Below, piece after piece: positions 18,630-27,233 of a DNA stretch of 64,000 nucleotides. The notes below the pieces were generated by a model. The model searched no databases. It was not told the origin of the DNA and was given only the letters and a program-made list of their open reading frames with translations. Every line of letters begins with the position of its first letter. Within the stretch, counting starts at the first letter, position 1. Made by a program: the position numbers and the translations under genes. The stretch is from assembly GCF_019801465.1 (NCBI RefSeq), contig NZ_JAHVJA010000002.1:62001-126000 (forward strand), in the 5' to 3' direction. This stretch comes from Leisingera daeponensis (GTDB lineage: Bacteria > Pseudomonadota > Alphaproteobacteria > Rhodobacterales > Rhodobacteraceae).

Positions 18630-19265
18630 TTACGCGCCGCAGCTCAACCGCACGGTATCGGCAAAGGCTTCACCGACCTCCGGATAAGCCTCCTCTGCCT
18701 GGTCCGCTGGCATCGCATAAAGCAGTTCCTCCACCAGGGTATAAGCCTGATCCAGGTTGGGCGGGGTTATGCTGCCCTGGCAGCCGCCGGTGATGTCCAG
18801 TCCCTGGTTCATTGTATAGGCGGTGTAATAGGTCGGGTCATAGGCCTTGATCACCACTCCGTCCGCTGCCTGCGGCTGTGCCAGCACCCGCCGGTGCCGC
18901 GTGGTGATCCGCCCGTCCTGCACTTCGGTGGACAGATGTTCCGGCGCCCCGAGCTTCAGCAGCTCGCCGCCGAGCGTCAGATAGGTATCGCCCTGGAACC
19001 CCTCGCTCCAGGCCAGGTCGAAACCCTGAAGCTGCGCCAGTTCCGCCGCGGTGAGGGTGCCGTCGAAATCACCGTCCAGTCCCTTATCCTCGAAGATCAG
19101 CAGCGAGTAGAACTCATCATAGGCCCAGGTGATCTCCACCGCCTGCAGCTGCCCGTCGTCCGAGACCACAACCTTCATCCCGGTATCGACAAAGATATGC
19201 GGATGCGCCCCGGCGCCCTGCGGCGCCAGAAATGCAAGCGTGAGCAAAGGAACAAAACGTTTCAT
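18630..19265 (-). CDS. DUF1007 periplasmic protein, partner of the NicO transporter
   Basis: A 211-residue exported protein starting [13 protein letters not shown] with a signal peptide ending near GAGA. The mature N-terminus begins [13 protein letters not shown]; the leading histidines are typical of DUF1007 proteins, which are regularly encoded beside NicO transporters and are thought to handle metal in the periplasm. The [17 protein letters not shown] segment also resembles an EF-hand loop. First gene of the pair. Confidence 0.85.
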   Translation of the reverse strand: MKRFVPLLTLAFLAPQGAGAHPHIFVDTGMKVVVSDDGQLQAVEITWAYDEFYSLLIFEDKGLDGDFDGTLTAAELAQLQGFDLAWSEGFQGDTYLTLGGELLKLGAPEHLSTEVQDGRITTRHRRVLAQPQAADGVVIKAYDPTYYTAYTMNQGLDITGGCQGSITPPNLDQAYTLVEELLYAMPADQAEEAYPEVGEAFADTVRLSCGA

Positions 19266-19423
19266 GCCCAAAGATCTAAGCCCTGCACCGCCGCCCCGCA
19301 ACAGTCTAGACCCGCGCAGGCGGCGTTCAGCGCAGCTGCTTCTTTCCGGCCCCGAATATCCAGGGGTGAAGCCGCCAAAGCTGACGGGGAGCGCCCCTCC
19401 CGGCCGTCTTCAGCCCGCGGAGT

Positions 19424-20839
19424 TCAGCCCGCCGCTTCCCGCGCCACCGCGGCAATGGCCGCCTGCACATCCGCCTCGCGGCTGCGGTGATTGGTGATGG
19501 CCGCGCGCAGCATCACCCGGCCGCCTGCCCTCGTGGTCGAGAACACCGCCTCGCCGCTCTCCTGCAGGGTCTGGGCGATATGCGCGTTCAGCATTGACTG
19601 TGCCTCAGGTTCCAAATCACTGCGCGCGGTGAACACACAGACATTCGACACCACCGGCGCCCCCAGCGCCATATACGGCTGCGCCTCAACCTCGGCCGCC
19701 ATGAAGGCCGCCAATGCGCAGTTGCCGGTGATCGCCTCGGAGAACGCCGCTTCGCCGTAGGTTTCCAGCGCCGTCCAGACCTTCAGCGCCCGGTTGCCGC
19801 GGCTGAGGTCGATGCCATAGTCGCAGAACCACGGCTCGCCGCCCGCCAGCCCGCGTTCGGCCCCTTCCAGGTAGGAGGGCCGCGCCGCAAAAGCCGCCCG
19901 GTGCTCGGCCTCGTTGCGCAGCAGCGCCATGCCGCAGTCATAGCCCACATACATCCACTTGTGGAAATCCAGCGCGATGCTGTCGGCCCGCCCGATCCCG
20001 TCGGACAAGGACCGGTAGGGCTCGGCCGCAATCCGGGTCCAGGCACCGAAGGCCCCGTCGACATGCAGCCACAGCCCCAGCGCCGCCGCTGCATCGGCCA
20101 GCGCATTCAGGTCGTCAAACAGGCCAAGGTCCACCGACCCCGCTGTGCCCACCACCAGGAACGGCAGCGCGCCTGCCGCCTTGTCCTCCGCCACCATCCG
20201 GGCCAGCGCCACGCAATCCATCCTGCCATCCGTCAAAGGCACCTTGCGCAGGTTGTCCGAACCGATGCCCAGAAGCTCCACCGCCTTCAGAGTCGCGTTA
20301 TGCACGCCCTCGCCGGCATAGGCGGTCAGCCGCGCTTCGCCCTGCCCCTGCTTGCGCAGGTCCTTCAGCACCCGCAGCCGCGCCGCCTGAAAGGCAATCA
20401 CCGTCGCCTGCGAGGTTCCGGTCACCAGCAATCCGCTGGCGCCTTCCGGCAGGTCCATCTTGCGGCGGGTCCAGTCCACCACCGCGCGCTCCATGTAATT
20501 CGCACCGTGATCGCGCCCGCCCATATTGGCATTGACCGCCGCCGCCGCGACCGAACTGATCAGGTCCGAAGCCAGCCCCGATCCCTGCACCCAGCCCCAA
20601 AACCGCGGATGGGTGTTGCCGCCGTGGTACGGCAGCACATCCGCAATGATCCGGTCCACGGTCTGCTGCGGCCCGCGCGCTTCGGCGGTCACCGCATAAC
20701 GCGCGTCAATGTCTTCCGGCACCGGCTGCCAGGGACGCTCCGCCGCCTGCTGCATCTGATCCAGCGCCGCCTCCAGCATCCGCTGCGCCTCGGCCCTGAA
20801 GGCCGCCCAGTCCTGCGTCCTGATCCCTTTCTCAGCCAT
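19424..20839 (-). CDS. group II PLP-dependent decarboxylase (aromatic amino acid decarboxylase-like)
   Basis: A 471-residue fold-type I enzyme. PLP contacts visible are H180 (GEGVHNATLK), D261 (LHVDGAFGAW) and the Schiff-base lysine K294 (DFHKWMYVGYDCG). The domain order matches aromatic-L-amino-acid decarboxylases and related aldehyde synthases, giving an amine and CO2. The substrate cannot be read from sequence. No operon partner; divergent from parE across 313 bases. Confidence 0.85.
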   Translation of the reverse strand: MAEKGIRTQDWAAFRAEAQRMLEAALDQMQQAAERPWQPVPEDIDARYAVTAEARGPQQTVDRIIADVLPYHGGNTHPRFWGWVQGSGLASDLISSVAAAAVNANMGGRDHGANYMERAVVDWTRRKMDLPEGASGLLVTGTSQATVIAFQAARLRVLKDLRKQGQGEARLTAYAGEGVHNATLKAVELLGIGSDNLRKVPLTDGRMDCVALARMVAEDKAAGALPFLVVGTAGSVDLGLFDDLNALADAAAALGLWLHVDGAFGAWTRIAAEPYRSLSDGIGRADSIALDFHKWMYVGYDCGMALLRNEAEHRAAFAARPSYLEGAERGLAGGEPWFCDYGIDLSRGNRALKVWTALETYGEAAFSEAITGNCALAAFMAAEVEAQPYMALGAPVVSNVCVFTARSDLEPEAQSMLNAHIAQTLQESGEAVFSTTRAGGRVMLRAAITNHRSREADVQAAIAAVAREAAG

Positions 20840-21152
20840 CCGCGTGCCCTCCTCCTGCCTGCCGGTGGCCGAGGTTTAGCCCGCTGGCGCGCGGACCGCA
20901 CGGAGAATATCGCCGCACCCGGATTACCGGAACTTAGCTTCGATGGATTGAAAACTTGCCGGGCACGGAACGCCCGCCGCCGCCCAGCACCGCCTTGCCC
21001 CCCTGCAGCCTCTCGGCCCTATCCGTCCGTTTCCGCAGGCATTGCAAAGGCCTGCCCGCCTTATCCACAGCCCCTTGCGTCCCTCTTCCACCCGGCCCCA
21101 ACACCTGCCATAATGGGCGGCAATCAACACCAAGGAAGAGCAGTTCCCGCAC
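20840..21152. promoter_or_regulatory. divergent intergenic region of the decarboxylase gene and parE
   Basis: About 313 bases between two diverging starts, so it must hold promoters for both. parE has a ribosome site AAGGAAGAG before the ATG and a CATAAT -10-like hexamer near 21109-21114, but no convincing -35 at proper spacing. No gene or repeat was seen. Confidence 0.4.
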
Positions 21153-23111
21153 ATGGCCGACGACCTCCTCAGCACGCCCGCAGCCGAGACCTATGACGCC
21201 TCCTCGATCGAGGTTCTCGAAGGTCTCGAACCGGTCCGCCAGCGCCCCGGCATGTACATCGGCGGCACCGATGAGCGCGCGCTGCACCACATGGTGGCGG
21301 AAATCCTCGACAACTCGATGGACGAGGCCGTCGCGGGCCACGCCAACCGCATCGAGGTGACGCTGCATTCCGACTACGCCGTCACCATCTCCGACAACGG
21401 CCGCGGCATCCCGATCGACCCGCACCCCAAGTTCCCGGACAAATCCGCGCTGGAGGTGATCCTCTGCACCCTGCACGCGGGCGGCAAGTTCTCCGGCAAG
21501 GCCTATCAAACCTCCGGCGGCCTGCACGGGGTCGGCTCCTCGGTGGTGAACGCGCTCAGCGATTCCATGGTGGTCCAGGTCGCCAAGAACAAGGAGCTGT
21601 TCGAACAGCGCTTCTCCCGCGGCCTGCCCCTCGGCCCGGTTGAAAAAATCGGCGCCGCCCCCAACAAGCGCGGCACCTTCGTGACCTTCCACGCCGACGA
21701 GCAGATCTTCGGCCACCACCGCTTCAAGCCCGCGCGCCTGTTCAAGCTGGTGCGCTCCAAGGCCTATCTGTTCTCCGGCGTCGAAATCCGCTGGAAATCT
21801 GAAATCGACGACGGCGAAACCCCGACTGAGGCCACCTTCCACTTCCCCGGCGGCCTCAAGGACTACCTGACCGAAGTCCTTGGAAAATCCTCCGTCTACG
21901 CAGACCAGCCCTTTGCCGGCAAGGTCGAGTTCCGCGAGAAATTCGGCGAGCCGGGCTACGTGGAATGGGCGATCAACTGGACCCCCTCGCGCGACGGCTT
22001 CACCCAGTCCTACTGTAACACCGTCCCCACGCCCGAGGGCGGCACCCATGTCACCGGCTTCTGGGCCGCCATCCTCAAGGGCATCAAGGCCTATGGCGAG
22101 CTAGTGAGCAACAAGAAGGCCGCCCAGATCACCCGCGACGACCTGATGGCGGGCGGCTGCGCGCTGGTCTCCTGTTTCATCGCCGACCCGGCCTTTGTCG
22201 GTCAGACCAAGGACCGCCTGTCGACCGAGGCCGCCAGCAAGATGGTGGAAAACTCGGTCCGCGACCATTTCGACAACTGGCTGGCCGCCGACACCAAATC
22301 GGCCGGCGCCATCCTCGACTTCCTGATCCTGCGCGCCGAAGAACGCCTGCGCCGCAAGCAGGAGAAAGAGACCCAGCGCAAATCCGCCACCAAGAAGCTG
22401 CGCCTGCCGGGCAAGCTCACCGACTGCACCTCCAAGGACCGCTCCGGCACCGAGCTGTTCATTGTCGAGGGCGACTCCGCGGGCGGCTCCGGCAAGGGCG
22501 CCCGCAACCGCGTGAACCAGGCGCTGCTGCCCCTCAAGGGCAAGATCCTCAACGTCCTTGGCGCCGCCTCCAACAAGCTCGGCTCCAACGCCGAGATCAA
22601 CGACCTCTGCGAGGCGCTTGGCGTCGGCCTCGGCACCAAGTTCAACCTCGACGATCTGCGCTATGACAAGATCATCATCATGACCGACGCGGACGTCGAC
22701 GGCGCCCATATCGCGTCGCTGCTGATGACCTTCTTCTTCACCCAGATGCGCCCGCTGATCGACGGCGGCCACCTCTACCTCGCCTGCCCGCCGCTGTTCC
22801 GCCTGACCCAAGGCGCCAAGCGCGTCTACTGCCTGGACGAGGCCGAGCGCGATAAATGGCTGGAGAAGGGCCTTGGCGGCAAGGGCAAGATCGACGTCTC
22901 CCGCTTCAAGGGTCTTGGCGAAATGGACGCCAAGGACCTGAAGGAGACCACGATGGACCCCACCACCCGGAAATTGATCCGGGTGACCATCGACGAGGAC
23001 GAGCCCGGCGAGACCGGCGATCTGGTTGAACGTCTGATGGGGAAAAAACCCGAGCTTCGCTTCCAGTATATTCAGGAGAATGCGAAGTTTGTGGAGGAGT
23101 TGGATGTTTGA
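21153..23111 (+). CDS. parE: DNA topoisomerase IV subunit B
   Basis: A 652-residue type IIA topoisomerase ATPase subunit that with ParC decatenates replicated chromosomes. The GHKL ATPase shows ILDNSMDEA, ISDNGRGIPID and GGLHGVGSSVVNALS; the Toprim domain shows VEGDSAGGS and MTDADVDGAHI. The length and the QTSGGLHGVG context fit ParE rather than GyrB, which carries extra insertions. The C-terminus QYIQENAKFVEELDV is the standard family end, so the AT-rich genes that follow have not truncated it. Confidence 0.96.
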   Translation: MADDLLSTPAAETYDASSIEVLEGLEPVRQRPGMYIGGTDERALHHMVAEILDNSMDEAVAGHANRIEVTLHSDYAVTISDNGRGIPIDPHPKFPDKSALEVILCTLHAGGKFSGKAYQTSGGLHGVGSSVVNALSDSMVVQVAKNKELFEQRFSRGLPLGPVEKIGAAPNKRGTFVTFHADEQIFGHHRFKPARLFKLVRSKAYLFSGVEIRWKSEIDDGETPTEATFHFPGGLKDYLTEVLGKSSVYADQPFAGKVEFREKFGEPGYVEWAINWTPSRDGFTQSYCNTVPTPEGGTHVTGFWAAILKGIKAYGELVSNKKAAQITRDDLMAGGCALVSCFIADPAFVGQTKDRLSTEAASKMVENSVRDHFDNWLAADTKSAGAILDFLILRAEERLRRKQEKETQRKSATKKLRLPGKLTDCTSKDRSGTELFIVEGDSAGGSGKGARNRVNQALLPLKGKILNVLGAASNKLGSNAEINDLCEALGVGLGTKFNLDDLRYDKIIIMTDADVDGAHIASLLMTFFFTQMRPLIDGGHLYLACPPLFRLTQGAKRVYCLDEAERDKWLEKGLGGKGKIDVSRFKGLGEMDAKDLKETTMDPTTRKLIRVTIDEDEPGETGDLVERLMGKKPELRFQYIQENAKFVEELDV

Positions 23112-23128
23112 GGGGCTAACCGCACCCA

Positions 23129-23560
23129 ATGAATGACGATGTTTTTCATGAGGTTACCCTACCTTTAGAGTTCATGGTCTCAGGAACACCTGTTTCACTT
23201 CAAGGCTCGCCAAAGTCGAAAAGTGCTTGGAAACAGGAAGTCCGCAAGGCAGTTCATGCTACTGTTCCTGAAGGTGCCTGGCTATTCGAGCACAAGATCT
23301 CAGTGACGATTTACGATTTCCCAGCTGATACACCGGCTGGAGACGTGGATAACATCGTGAAAGTAATCTTGGATGCCATGAACGGAACCGTATATGCTGA
23401 TGACAACCAAGTTGCTCGTGTTGCGGTTCAGAGGTTTCTACCGGAAGAGGTGGCCAATTTCACAGATCCGCCTAACGTTGTTGCAAAGGCAATGGCGATT
23501 GGCGATCCACCTTTCGTATTCATTCGTGTCTCGGATGACCCTATTGGAGAAGCGCAATGA
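23129..23560 (+). CDS. RusA-like Holliday junction resolvase
   Basis: A 143-residue protein of the RusA family. The metal-binding acidic pattern is intact: D72 and D74 in AGDVDNIVKVILDAMNG, then D91-D92 in YADDNQVARV, which corresponds to the catalytic aspartates of E. coli RusA. It would cleave four-way DNA junctions as a dimer. It begins 17 bases after the parE stop, is clearly AT-richer with different codon use, and overlaps the next gene by four bases (ATGA). RusA genes are typically phage-borne, so transfer is likely. Confidence 0.85.
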   Translation: MNDDVFHEVTLPLEFMVSGTPVSLQGSPKSKSAWKQEVRKAVHATVPEGAWLFEHKISVTIYDFPADTPAGDVDNIVKVILDAMNGTVYADDNQVARVAVQRFLPEEVANFTDPPNVVAKAMAIGDPPFVFIRVSDDPIGEAQ

Positions 23561-24198
23561 TGGCATATGAACTGGAAAAAGAAGCGCTAGATCAAATTCG
23601 TAAAGAGTACGAAAGCCAGGAATACGAAGTATTTCTTGAACCTTATCGCTATAAGTTTGACACATACATTCCCGACTTGATCGCCAAGAAAGGCGACGAA
23701 GTTATTGCCGTGGAAGTCAAAACGAAACGTTTTCCTAGCGTTGAGAAACATCTAGAAGAACTTCGGCGAAAGTTGCTCGACGAAAAAGGATGGACCCTGA
23801 TTGTACGTTACTTGGACGAAATGGCGTTACCTCTTGGGCCAAGAACACAAAGCAACCAAGAAATTGACGGCGCCATTCAAGAGGTTAAAAAGTCCTGCAA
23901 TTTGGGCAACAAACGGGCTGCATTCTTGCTTTCTTGGGCTGCGCTCGAAGCCGCTGCTCGCAGGGTACCCGGCAACTTTTTCGCGAGACCTCAATCACCG
24001 GGACGTATTGTTACTGTGCTCGCCGAACATGGTATTGTTCTCCCAAGTGAAGCACGAGAACTTAGGGGCCTAATCGAAAAAAGGAACTCGCTTATTCATG
24101 GCGATGTTTCGGTTGAGATAAGCAAGGATGATCTTCAGAGGATGCTGAAGAGTATTGTAAGAGTTCAGCACTATTCAAGTCCACCAGAGGCTGGATAA
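23557..24198 (+). CDS. PD-(D/E)XK nuclease fused to a HEPN-like domain
   Basis: A 213-residue protein. Residues about 1-90 look like a restriction-endonuclease fold of the archaeal-resolvase-like type: IPD40LIAKKGDEVIAVE53VK55TK gives the P-D...E-x-K triad. Residues about 100-205 are helical (AAFLLSWAALEAAARR) and end with R176-N-S-L-I-H181-G, an RX4H motif as in HEPN ribonucleases. Both domain calls come from motifs only. It shares a four-base overlap and atypical AT-rich composition with the RusA gene. A role in defence or mobile-element conflict is inferred. Confidence 0.65.
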   Translation: MMAYELEKEALDQIRKEYESQEYEVFLEPYRYKFDTYIPDLIAKKGDEVIAVEVKTKRFPSVEKHLEELRRKLLDEKGWTLIVRYLDEMALPLGPRTQSNQEIDGAIQEVKKSCNLGNKRAAFLLSWAALEAAARRVPGNFFARPQSPGRIVTVLAEHGIVLPSEARELRGLIEKRNSLIHGDVSVEISKDDLQRMLKSIVRVQHYSSPPEAG

Positions 24199-24310
24199 GT
24201 TCTGACGCCAGATTTAGACCCTTTTTGTCGAACCAAGTACTAACAATCTATGTCCTCCTTAGAAGGAAGGAGCTAAAGGCGCGCTTGCCTGCCAATAACC
24301 CACACCACAA

Positions 24311-24374
24311 GGCCCGCGCCTGACCTTGGGAGGGCGCGAATGCGCCTTCCCGGGGGGAAGGTCAGGCGCGGGCC
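24311..24374. repeat. nested inverted repeat element 1
   Basis: Outer arms GGCCCGCGCCTGACCTT (24311-24327) and its exact complement (24358-24374), 17 bases without mismatch. Inside, GGGAGGGCGC (24328-24337) pairs with GCGCCTTCCC (24342-24351) with one G-T pair around GAAT. As RNA this would be a very long stable hairpin. Confidence 0.85.
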
Positions 24375-24461
24375 GTGCCGCTGCGCGCCACGTTCCAATC
24401 GGCACACTGCCCCTCCAATTCACCTTCCGCAAATACTCCCGCCGGAGGCATTCCAACGCTA

Positions 24462-24549
24462 GGTCTGCATCTGTCTGGGCGGGCGCGAATGCGCCTGCCC
24501 GTTTTGCCGGAGGCAAACCTACGGATTGACGGGCAGGCAGGCGCAGACC
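24462..24549. repeat. nested inverted repeat element 2
   Basis: GGGCGGGCGC-GAAT-GCGCCTGCCC (24477-24500) has the same core as the inner part of element 1, with outer arms GGTCTGC (24462-24468) and GCAGACC (24543-24549). A TTTGCC-GGA-GGCAAA hairpin lies between (24503-24517). Confidence 0.7.
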
Positions 24550-24568
24550 GGGCCGCAACCGCCCCGGT

Positions 24569-24650
24569 CGTAGGGTGGGCAATCTGCCCACCATTCCCCG
24601 GTCGCCACACCAAACCCCGCCAAACGGTGGGCGGAATCGACCACCCTACG
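24569..24650. repeat. 82-base element with terminal inverted repeats
   Basis: CGTAGGGTGG (24569-24578) and CCACCCTACG (24641-24650) are exact inverted termini. Just inside the left end GGTGGGCA-ATC-TGCCCACC forms a perfect 8-base hairpin (24574-24592). The layout is that of a MITE-like or REP-like extragenic repeat; no transposase is present. Confidence 0.7.
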
Positions 24651-25087
24651 CCGCCGCGCCCCCGTTGCGCCAAACCCCAATCCACCGCACGCCCCGCTTG
24701 CGCGCCCTTAACCCCGCCCTGCCATACTCCCATGCGTCGCGACACACCGGTGCGGACTGACACCCCGCACCGCCAGGAGATACGGGAGCCCCCAAGACCA
24801 CCTCTTCATCAGGTGCAGGGGTTCTCCGCAGATGAGAGCTTTCGAGCGGACATGGGGGCTTGCGACCCCCTGCCCGGCCCTCCGCCCTCCAGCGGCGCCG
24901 CCTCCTCTTACCCGGCCACTGAACACCGGCCAGAAAACAATCCGGCCCCACAGCCATTTCCCCCGGACGGAGCCCCCTCCCGCCGGGCCAAACCCATGTG
25001 CCCGCATGACACCTGCGTGAAGCCGGTTGCCTGAAACCCCTTTCCCTTCCTAAGCTTAGGCCAGCATCCCCAACCAGGAGACCGGGC

Positions 25088-25852
25088 ATGGCCTTCATCG
25101 CGGACAACCAGCTGCCCCTGCTCCTCTTGTTCTTCTTTGCCGGCCTCATCGGCACCGCCTTCCTGTTCCGCAAACCGGCAGGCCACCGTGCGTGGAAGCT
25201 GGCGGACCTCGTCTGGGTTGTCCTCGGCGGCTTCGGCGCACTGGTGGCGGTGATCTCCGGCATTTACGCCGCCGACTCATCCAAGCTCGAACGCCAGATC
25301 GACATCGCCTATGCCGCCACCGCGGCCTTCGACCGCGACGCCGCCCGCTTCCGCCTGCGTTTCTGCGATCCCGCCTATGACGCCGACATCGCGGTCTTGT
25401 GCGAAAAGGTCGAATTCCTCTCCGCGTCTACAGCGGGCAACGCCGAGCTGCCGCTGTTCATCGCCGTGACGGATGAGGTCGCCCCCTTGCAGGGCCTCAG
25501 CTTCCTGTTCGGCGGCAGCCGCACTGAGATGGACGAGATGAAGGACATGGAAGCCCAGGCCAGCGCCTTCGACCCGGAGGCCTTTCTGGTTTTCACCGCG
25601 CTTGACGCCCCAACGCAGGCCGCGGTCGACACCCTGCGCCGCAAGGTGCCCGCGATTGCCGGCGATTTCCTGATCATCGCCCGCGCCTATGACGACCTCA
25701 TCGCTCATGTGTCAAAGCTCAAGGACGAATGGGAGTACCTGCAGGACAACGCCCATATCCTGGTCCTGCAGATCATCGCCCTTTGCCTCGTCAGCTTCGC
25801 CGCCCCCTTCCGCCTCGGCAAATCCATTGTCGAGCTGCGCCAGCGCCGCTAA
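25088..25852 (+). CDS. membrane protein of unknown function
   Basis: A 254-residue protein with two N-terminal membrane helices (LPLLLLFFFAGLIGTAFLF and VVLGGFGALVAVISGIYAA), a soluble middle of about 150 residues with two cysteines (FCDPAYD, LCEKVE), and one C-terminal helix (HILVLQIIALCLVSFAAPF). AGGAGA precedes the start. No family recognised. It is the first of three closely spaced plus-strand genes. Confidence 0.75.
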   Translation: MAFIADNQLPLLLLFFFAGLIGTAFLFRKPAGHRAWKLADLVWVVLGGFGALVAVISGIYAADSSKLERQIDIAYAATAAFDRDAARFRLRFCDPAYDADIAVLCEKVEFLSASTAGNAELPLFIAVTDEVAPLQGLSFLFGGSRTEMDEMKDMEAQASAFDPEAFLVFTALDAPTQAAVDTLRRKVPAIAGDFLIIARAYDDLIAHVSKLKDEWEYLQDNAHILVLQIIALCLVSFAAPFRLGKSIVELRQRR

Positions 25853-25881
25853 CCTGACCGGACCGCCAACAGGAACCCGCC

Positions 25882-26538
25882 ATGCGCAGTTTCGACGAGA
25901 TCCACGCCATTTCCGCAGACCGCCACGGCGGCCCCGCGGCGCTGGAGGAAAAGCTCACCAGACCCGACCCCAAGATCACGGAGCTGCCGGAAGACCGCTG
26001 GCTCTCGGTGATGACCAAATGCATCTTCCAGGCGGGCTTCAACTGGAAAGTGATCGAGGCGAAATGGGACGGCTTCGAGGAGGTCTTCCACGGCTTCGAC
26101 CCGGGCGCCTGCGCCTTCATGCCAGAGGACGAGTTTGACCAGATCCTCAGCGACACCCGCGTGGTCCGCAACGGGGCCAAACTGGCGACCGTGCGCGCCA
26201 ACGCCGCCTTCCTGATGGAGCTGCGCGACCAGGGCGGCGCAGGTCAGGTGCTGGGCGGCTGGCCCTCATCCGACTACATAGAGCTCCTGGAGATGCTGAA
26301 AAAACGCGGCGCCCGCCTCGGCGGCAATACCGGCCAATACGCCATGCGCTTTGCCGGCCGCGACAGTTTCATCCTCAGCCAGGACGTCACCGCCCGGCTG
26401 ATCGCAGAAGGGGTGATCGACAAGCCCGCCGCTTCCAAGACCGCGCTGAAGGCGGTGCAGGCCGCGTTCAACACTTGGATGGAGCAATCGGGCCGCTCGC
26501 TCACCGAAATCAGCCGCGTGCTGGCGATGAGCTGCTAA
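25882..26538 (+). CDS. Tag-like DNA-3-methyladenine glycosylase I family protein
   Basis: A 218-residue helical protein. KCIFQAGFNWKVIEAKWDGFEEVFHGFD follows the conserved Tag core (glutamine, aromatic Trp and Phe positions), and IRN-type VVRNGAKLATVRANA matches the next block. The zinc-binding Cys/His residues of E. coli Tag are absent, as in a divergent alphaproteobacterial subgroup, so repair of 3-methyladenine is likely but unproven. It sits 29 bases after the membrane protein gene. Confidence 0.75.
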   Translation: MRSFDEIHAISADRHGGPAALEEKLTRPDPKITELPEDRWLSVMTKCIFQAGFNWKVIEAKWDGFEEVFHGFDPGACAFMPEDEFDQILSDTRVVRNGAKLATVRANAAFLMELRDQGGAGQVLGGWPSSDYIELLEMLKKRGARLGGNTGQYAMRFAGRDSFILSQDVTARLIAEGVIDKPAASKTALKAVQAAFNTWMEQSGRSLTEISRVLAMSC

Positions 26539-26552
26539 GGCGGGGCCTGCGC

Positions 26553-27233
26553 ATGATCCGCTGCCTGCTCCTCGCGCTGCTTCTCCTCGCCGCCTGCGGC
26601 CGTCCGCTGACAGAGACCGAACGCGCCTATCTCGGCACCCTTCACGGCACCAGCCTGAAGGCTGACAAGGTGCGCATCGTCGAGGGCGCACCGCTGGGGC
26701 CCGTCACCTTCCGCCGCATGCCGCGCCCGCGCGTCACCTGCCGCGAGCGCATCCTGCCGCCTGTCAAGGAAGAGATCGTCACCTCCAAACCCGCCGCCGT
26801 GGCGCTGTTCAACCGCATCTTCTTCACCCGCGACTGGTATGTGGACAACTACCTGCCGGAATACCCGGACCGTCTGCATCTGGTGGAGGCGATGCTGCTG
26901 GCGCATGAGGTGACGCATGTCTGGCAATGGCAGAACCGCCGGCAGACCGGCTACTCACCGCTGCGCGCCGCGGCAGAGCACGGCCAGAGCCGCGACCCGT
27001 ACCTGTTCGACCTGGAAGGCGACCCGGATTTCCTCAGTTACGGGTTCGAGCAGCAGGGCGCCATTGTCGAGGAATACGTCTGCTGCCGCGCCCTTGCCCC
27101 CCAGGCGGCCCGCACCAAACGCCTGCACCTTATGCTGGCTGCGGCGATGCCTGTCAGCCCGCTGCCGCACAGCCGCGAAAGCGATGTTTACCTGCCCTGG
27201 AAGGATGCCCGCATCAAAGGGATTTGCGATTAG
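26553..27233 (+). CDS. lipoprotein with HExxH zinc-peptidase-like motif
   Basis: A 226-residue lipoprotein starting MIRCLLLALLLLAAC with lipobox L-A-A-C15. Residues 118-122 read HEVTH inside LLAHEVTHVWQWQ, the pattern of zinc metalloproteases, and an EEY (after GAIVEE) further on could supply the third ligand. Whether it cleaves peptides is unknown. The start at 26553 is chosen because it opens a clean lipoprotein signal; the frame upstream overlaps the Tag-like gene. Its 3' end overlaps the convergent membrane gene by 20 bases. Confidence 0.75.
   Translation: MIRCLLLALLLLAACGRPLTETERAYLGTLHGTSLKADKVRIVEGAPLGPVTFRRMPRPRVTCRERILPPVKEEIVTSKPAAVALFNRIFFTRDWYVDNYLPEYPDRLHLVEAMLLAHEVTHVWQWQNRRQTGYSPLRAAAEHGQSRDPYLFDLEGDPDFLSYGFEQQGAIVEEYVCCRALAPQAARTKRLHLMLAAAMPVSPLPHSRESDVYLPWKDARIKGICD

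Larger units (their letters stand above)
24199..25087. other. 889-base gene-free, palindrome-rich stretch
   Basis: No frame here has a ribosome site together with recognisable protein. The left end (to about 24280) keeps the AT-rich character of the preceding genes and holds a TCCTCCTT / AAGGAAGGA hairpin at 24253-24271 that may end their transcript. From 24311 to 24650 lie three palindromic elements listed separately. The remainder to 25087 shows nothing recognisable except the AGGAGA ribosome site of the next gene. Confidence 0.55.

Noticed and set aside
23050-24300. Possible attachment-site repeats flanking the AT-rich insert at the parE 3' end.
   Set aside because: No direct repeat of the parE end was found to the right of the insert, and there is no integrase gene.
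24646-25263. Open frames of 130-220 codons in the gap after the AT-rich insert, on both strands.
   Set aside because: They run through palindromes, lack ribosome sites, and have Pro/Arg-rich compositions without any domain.
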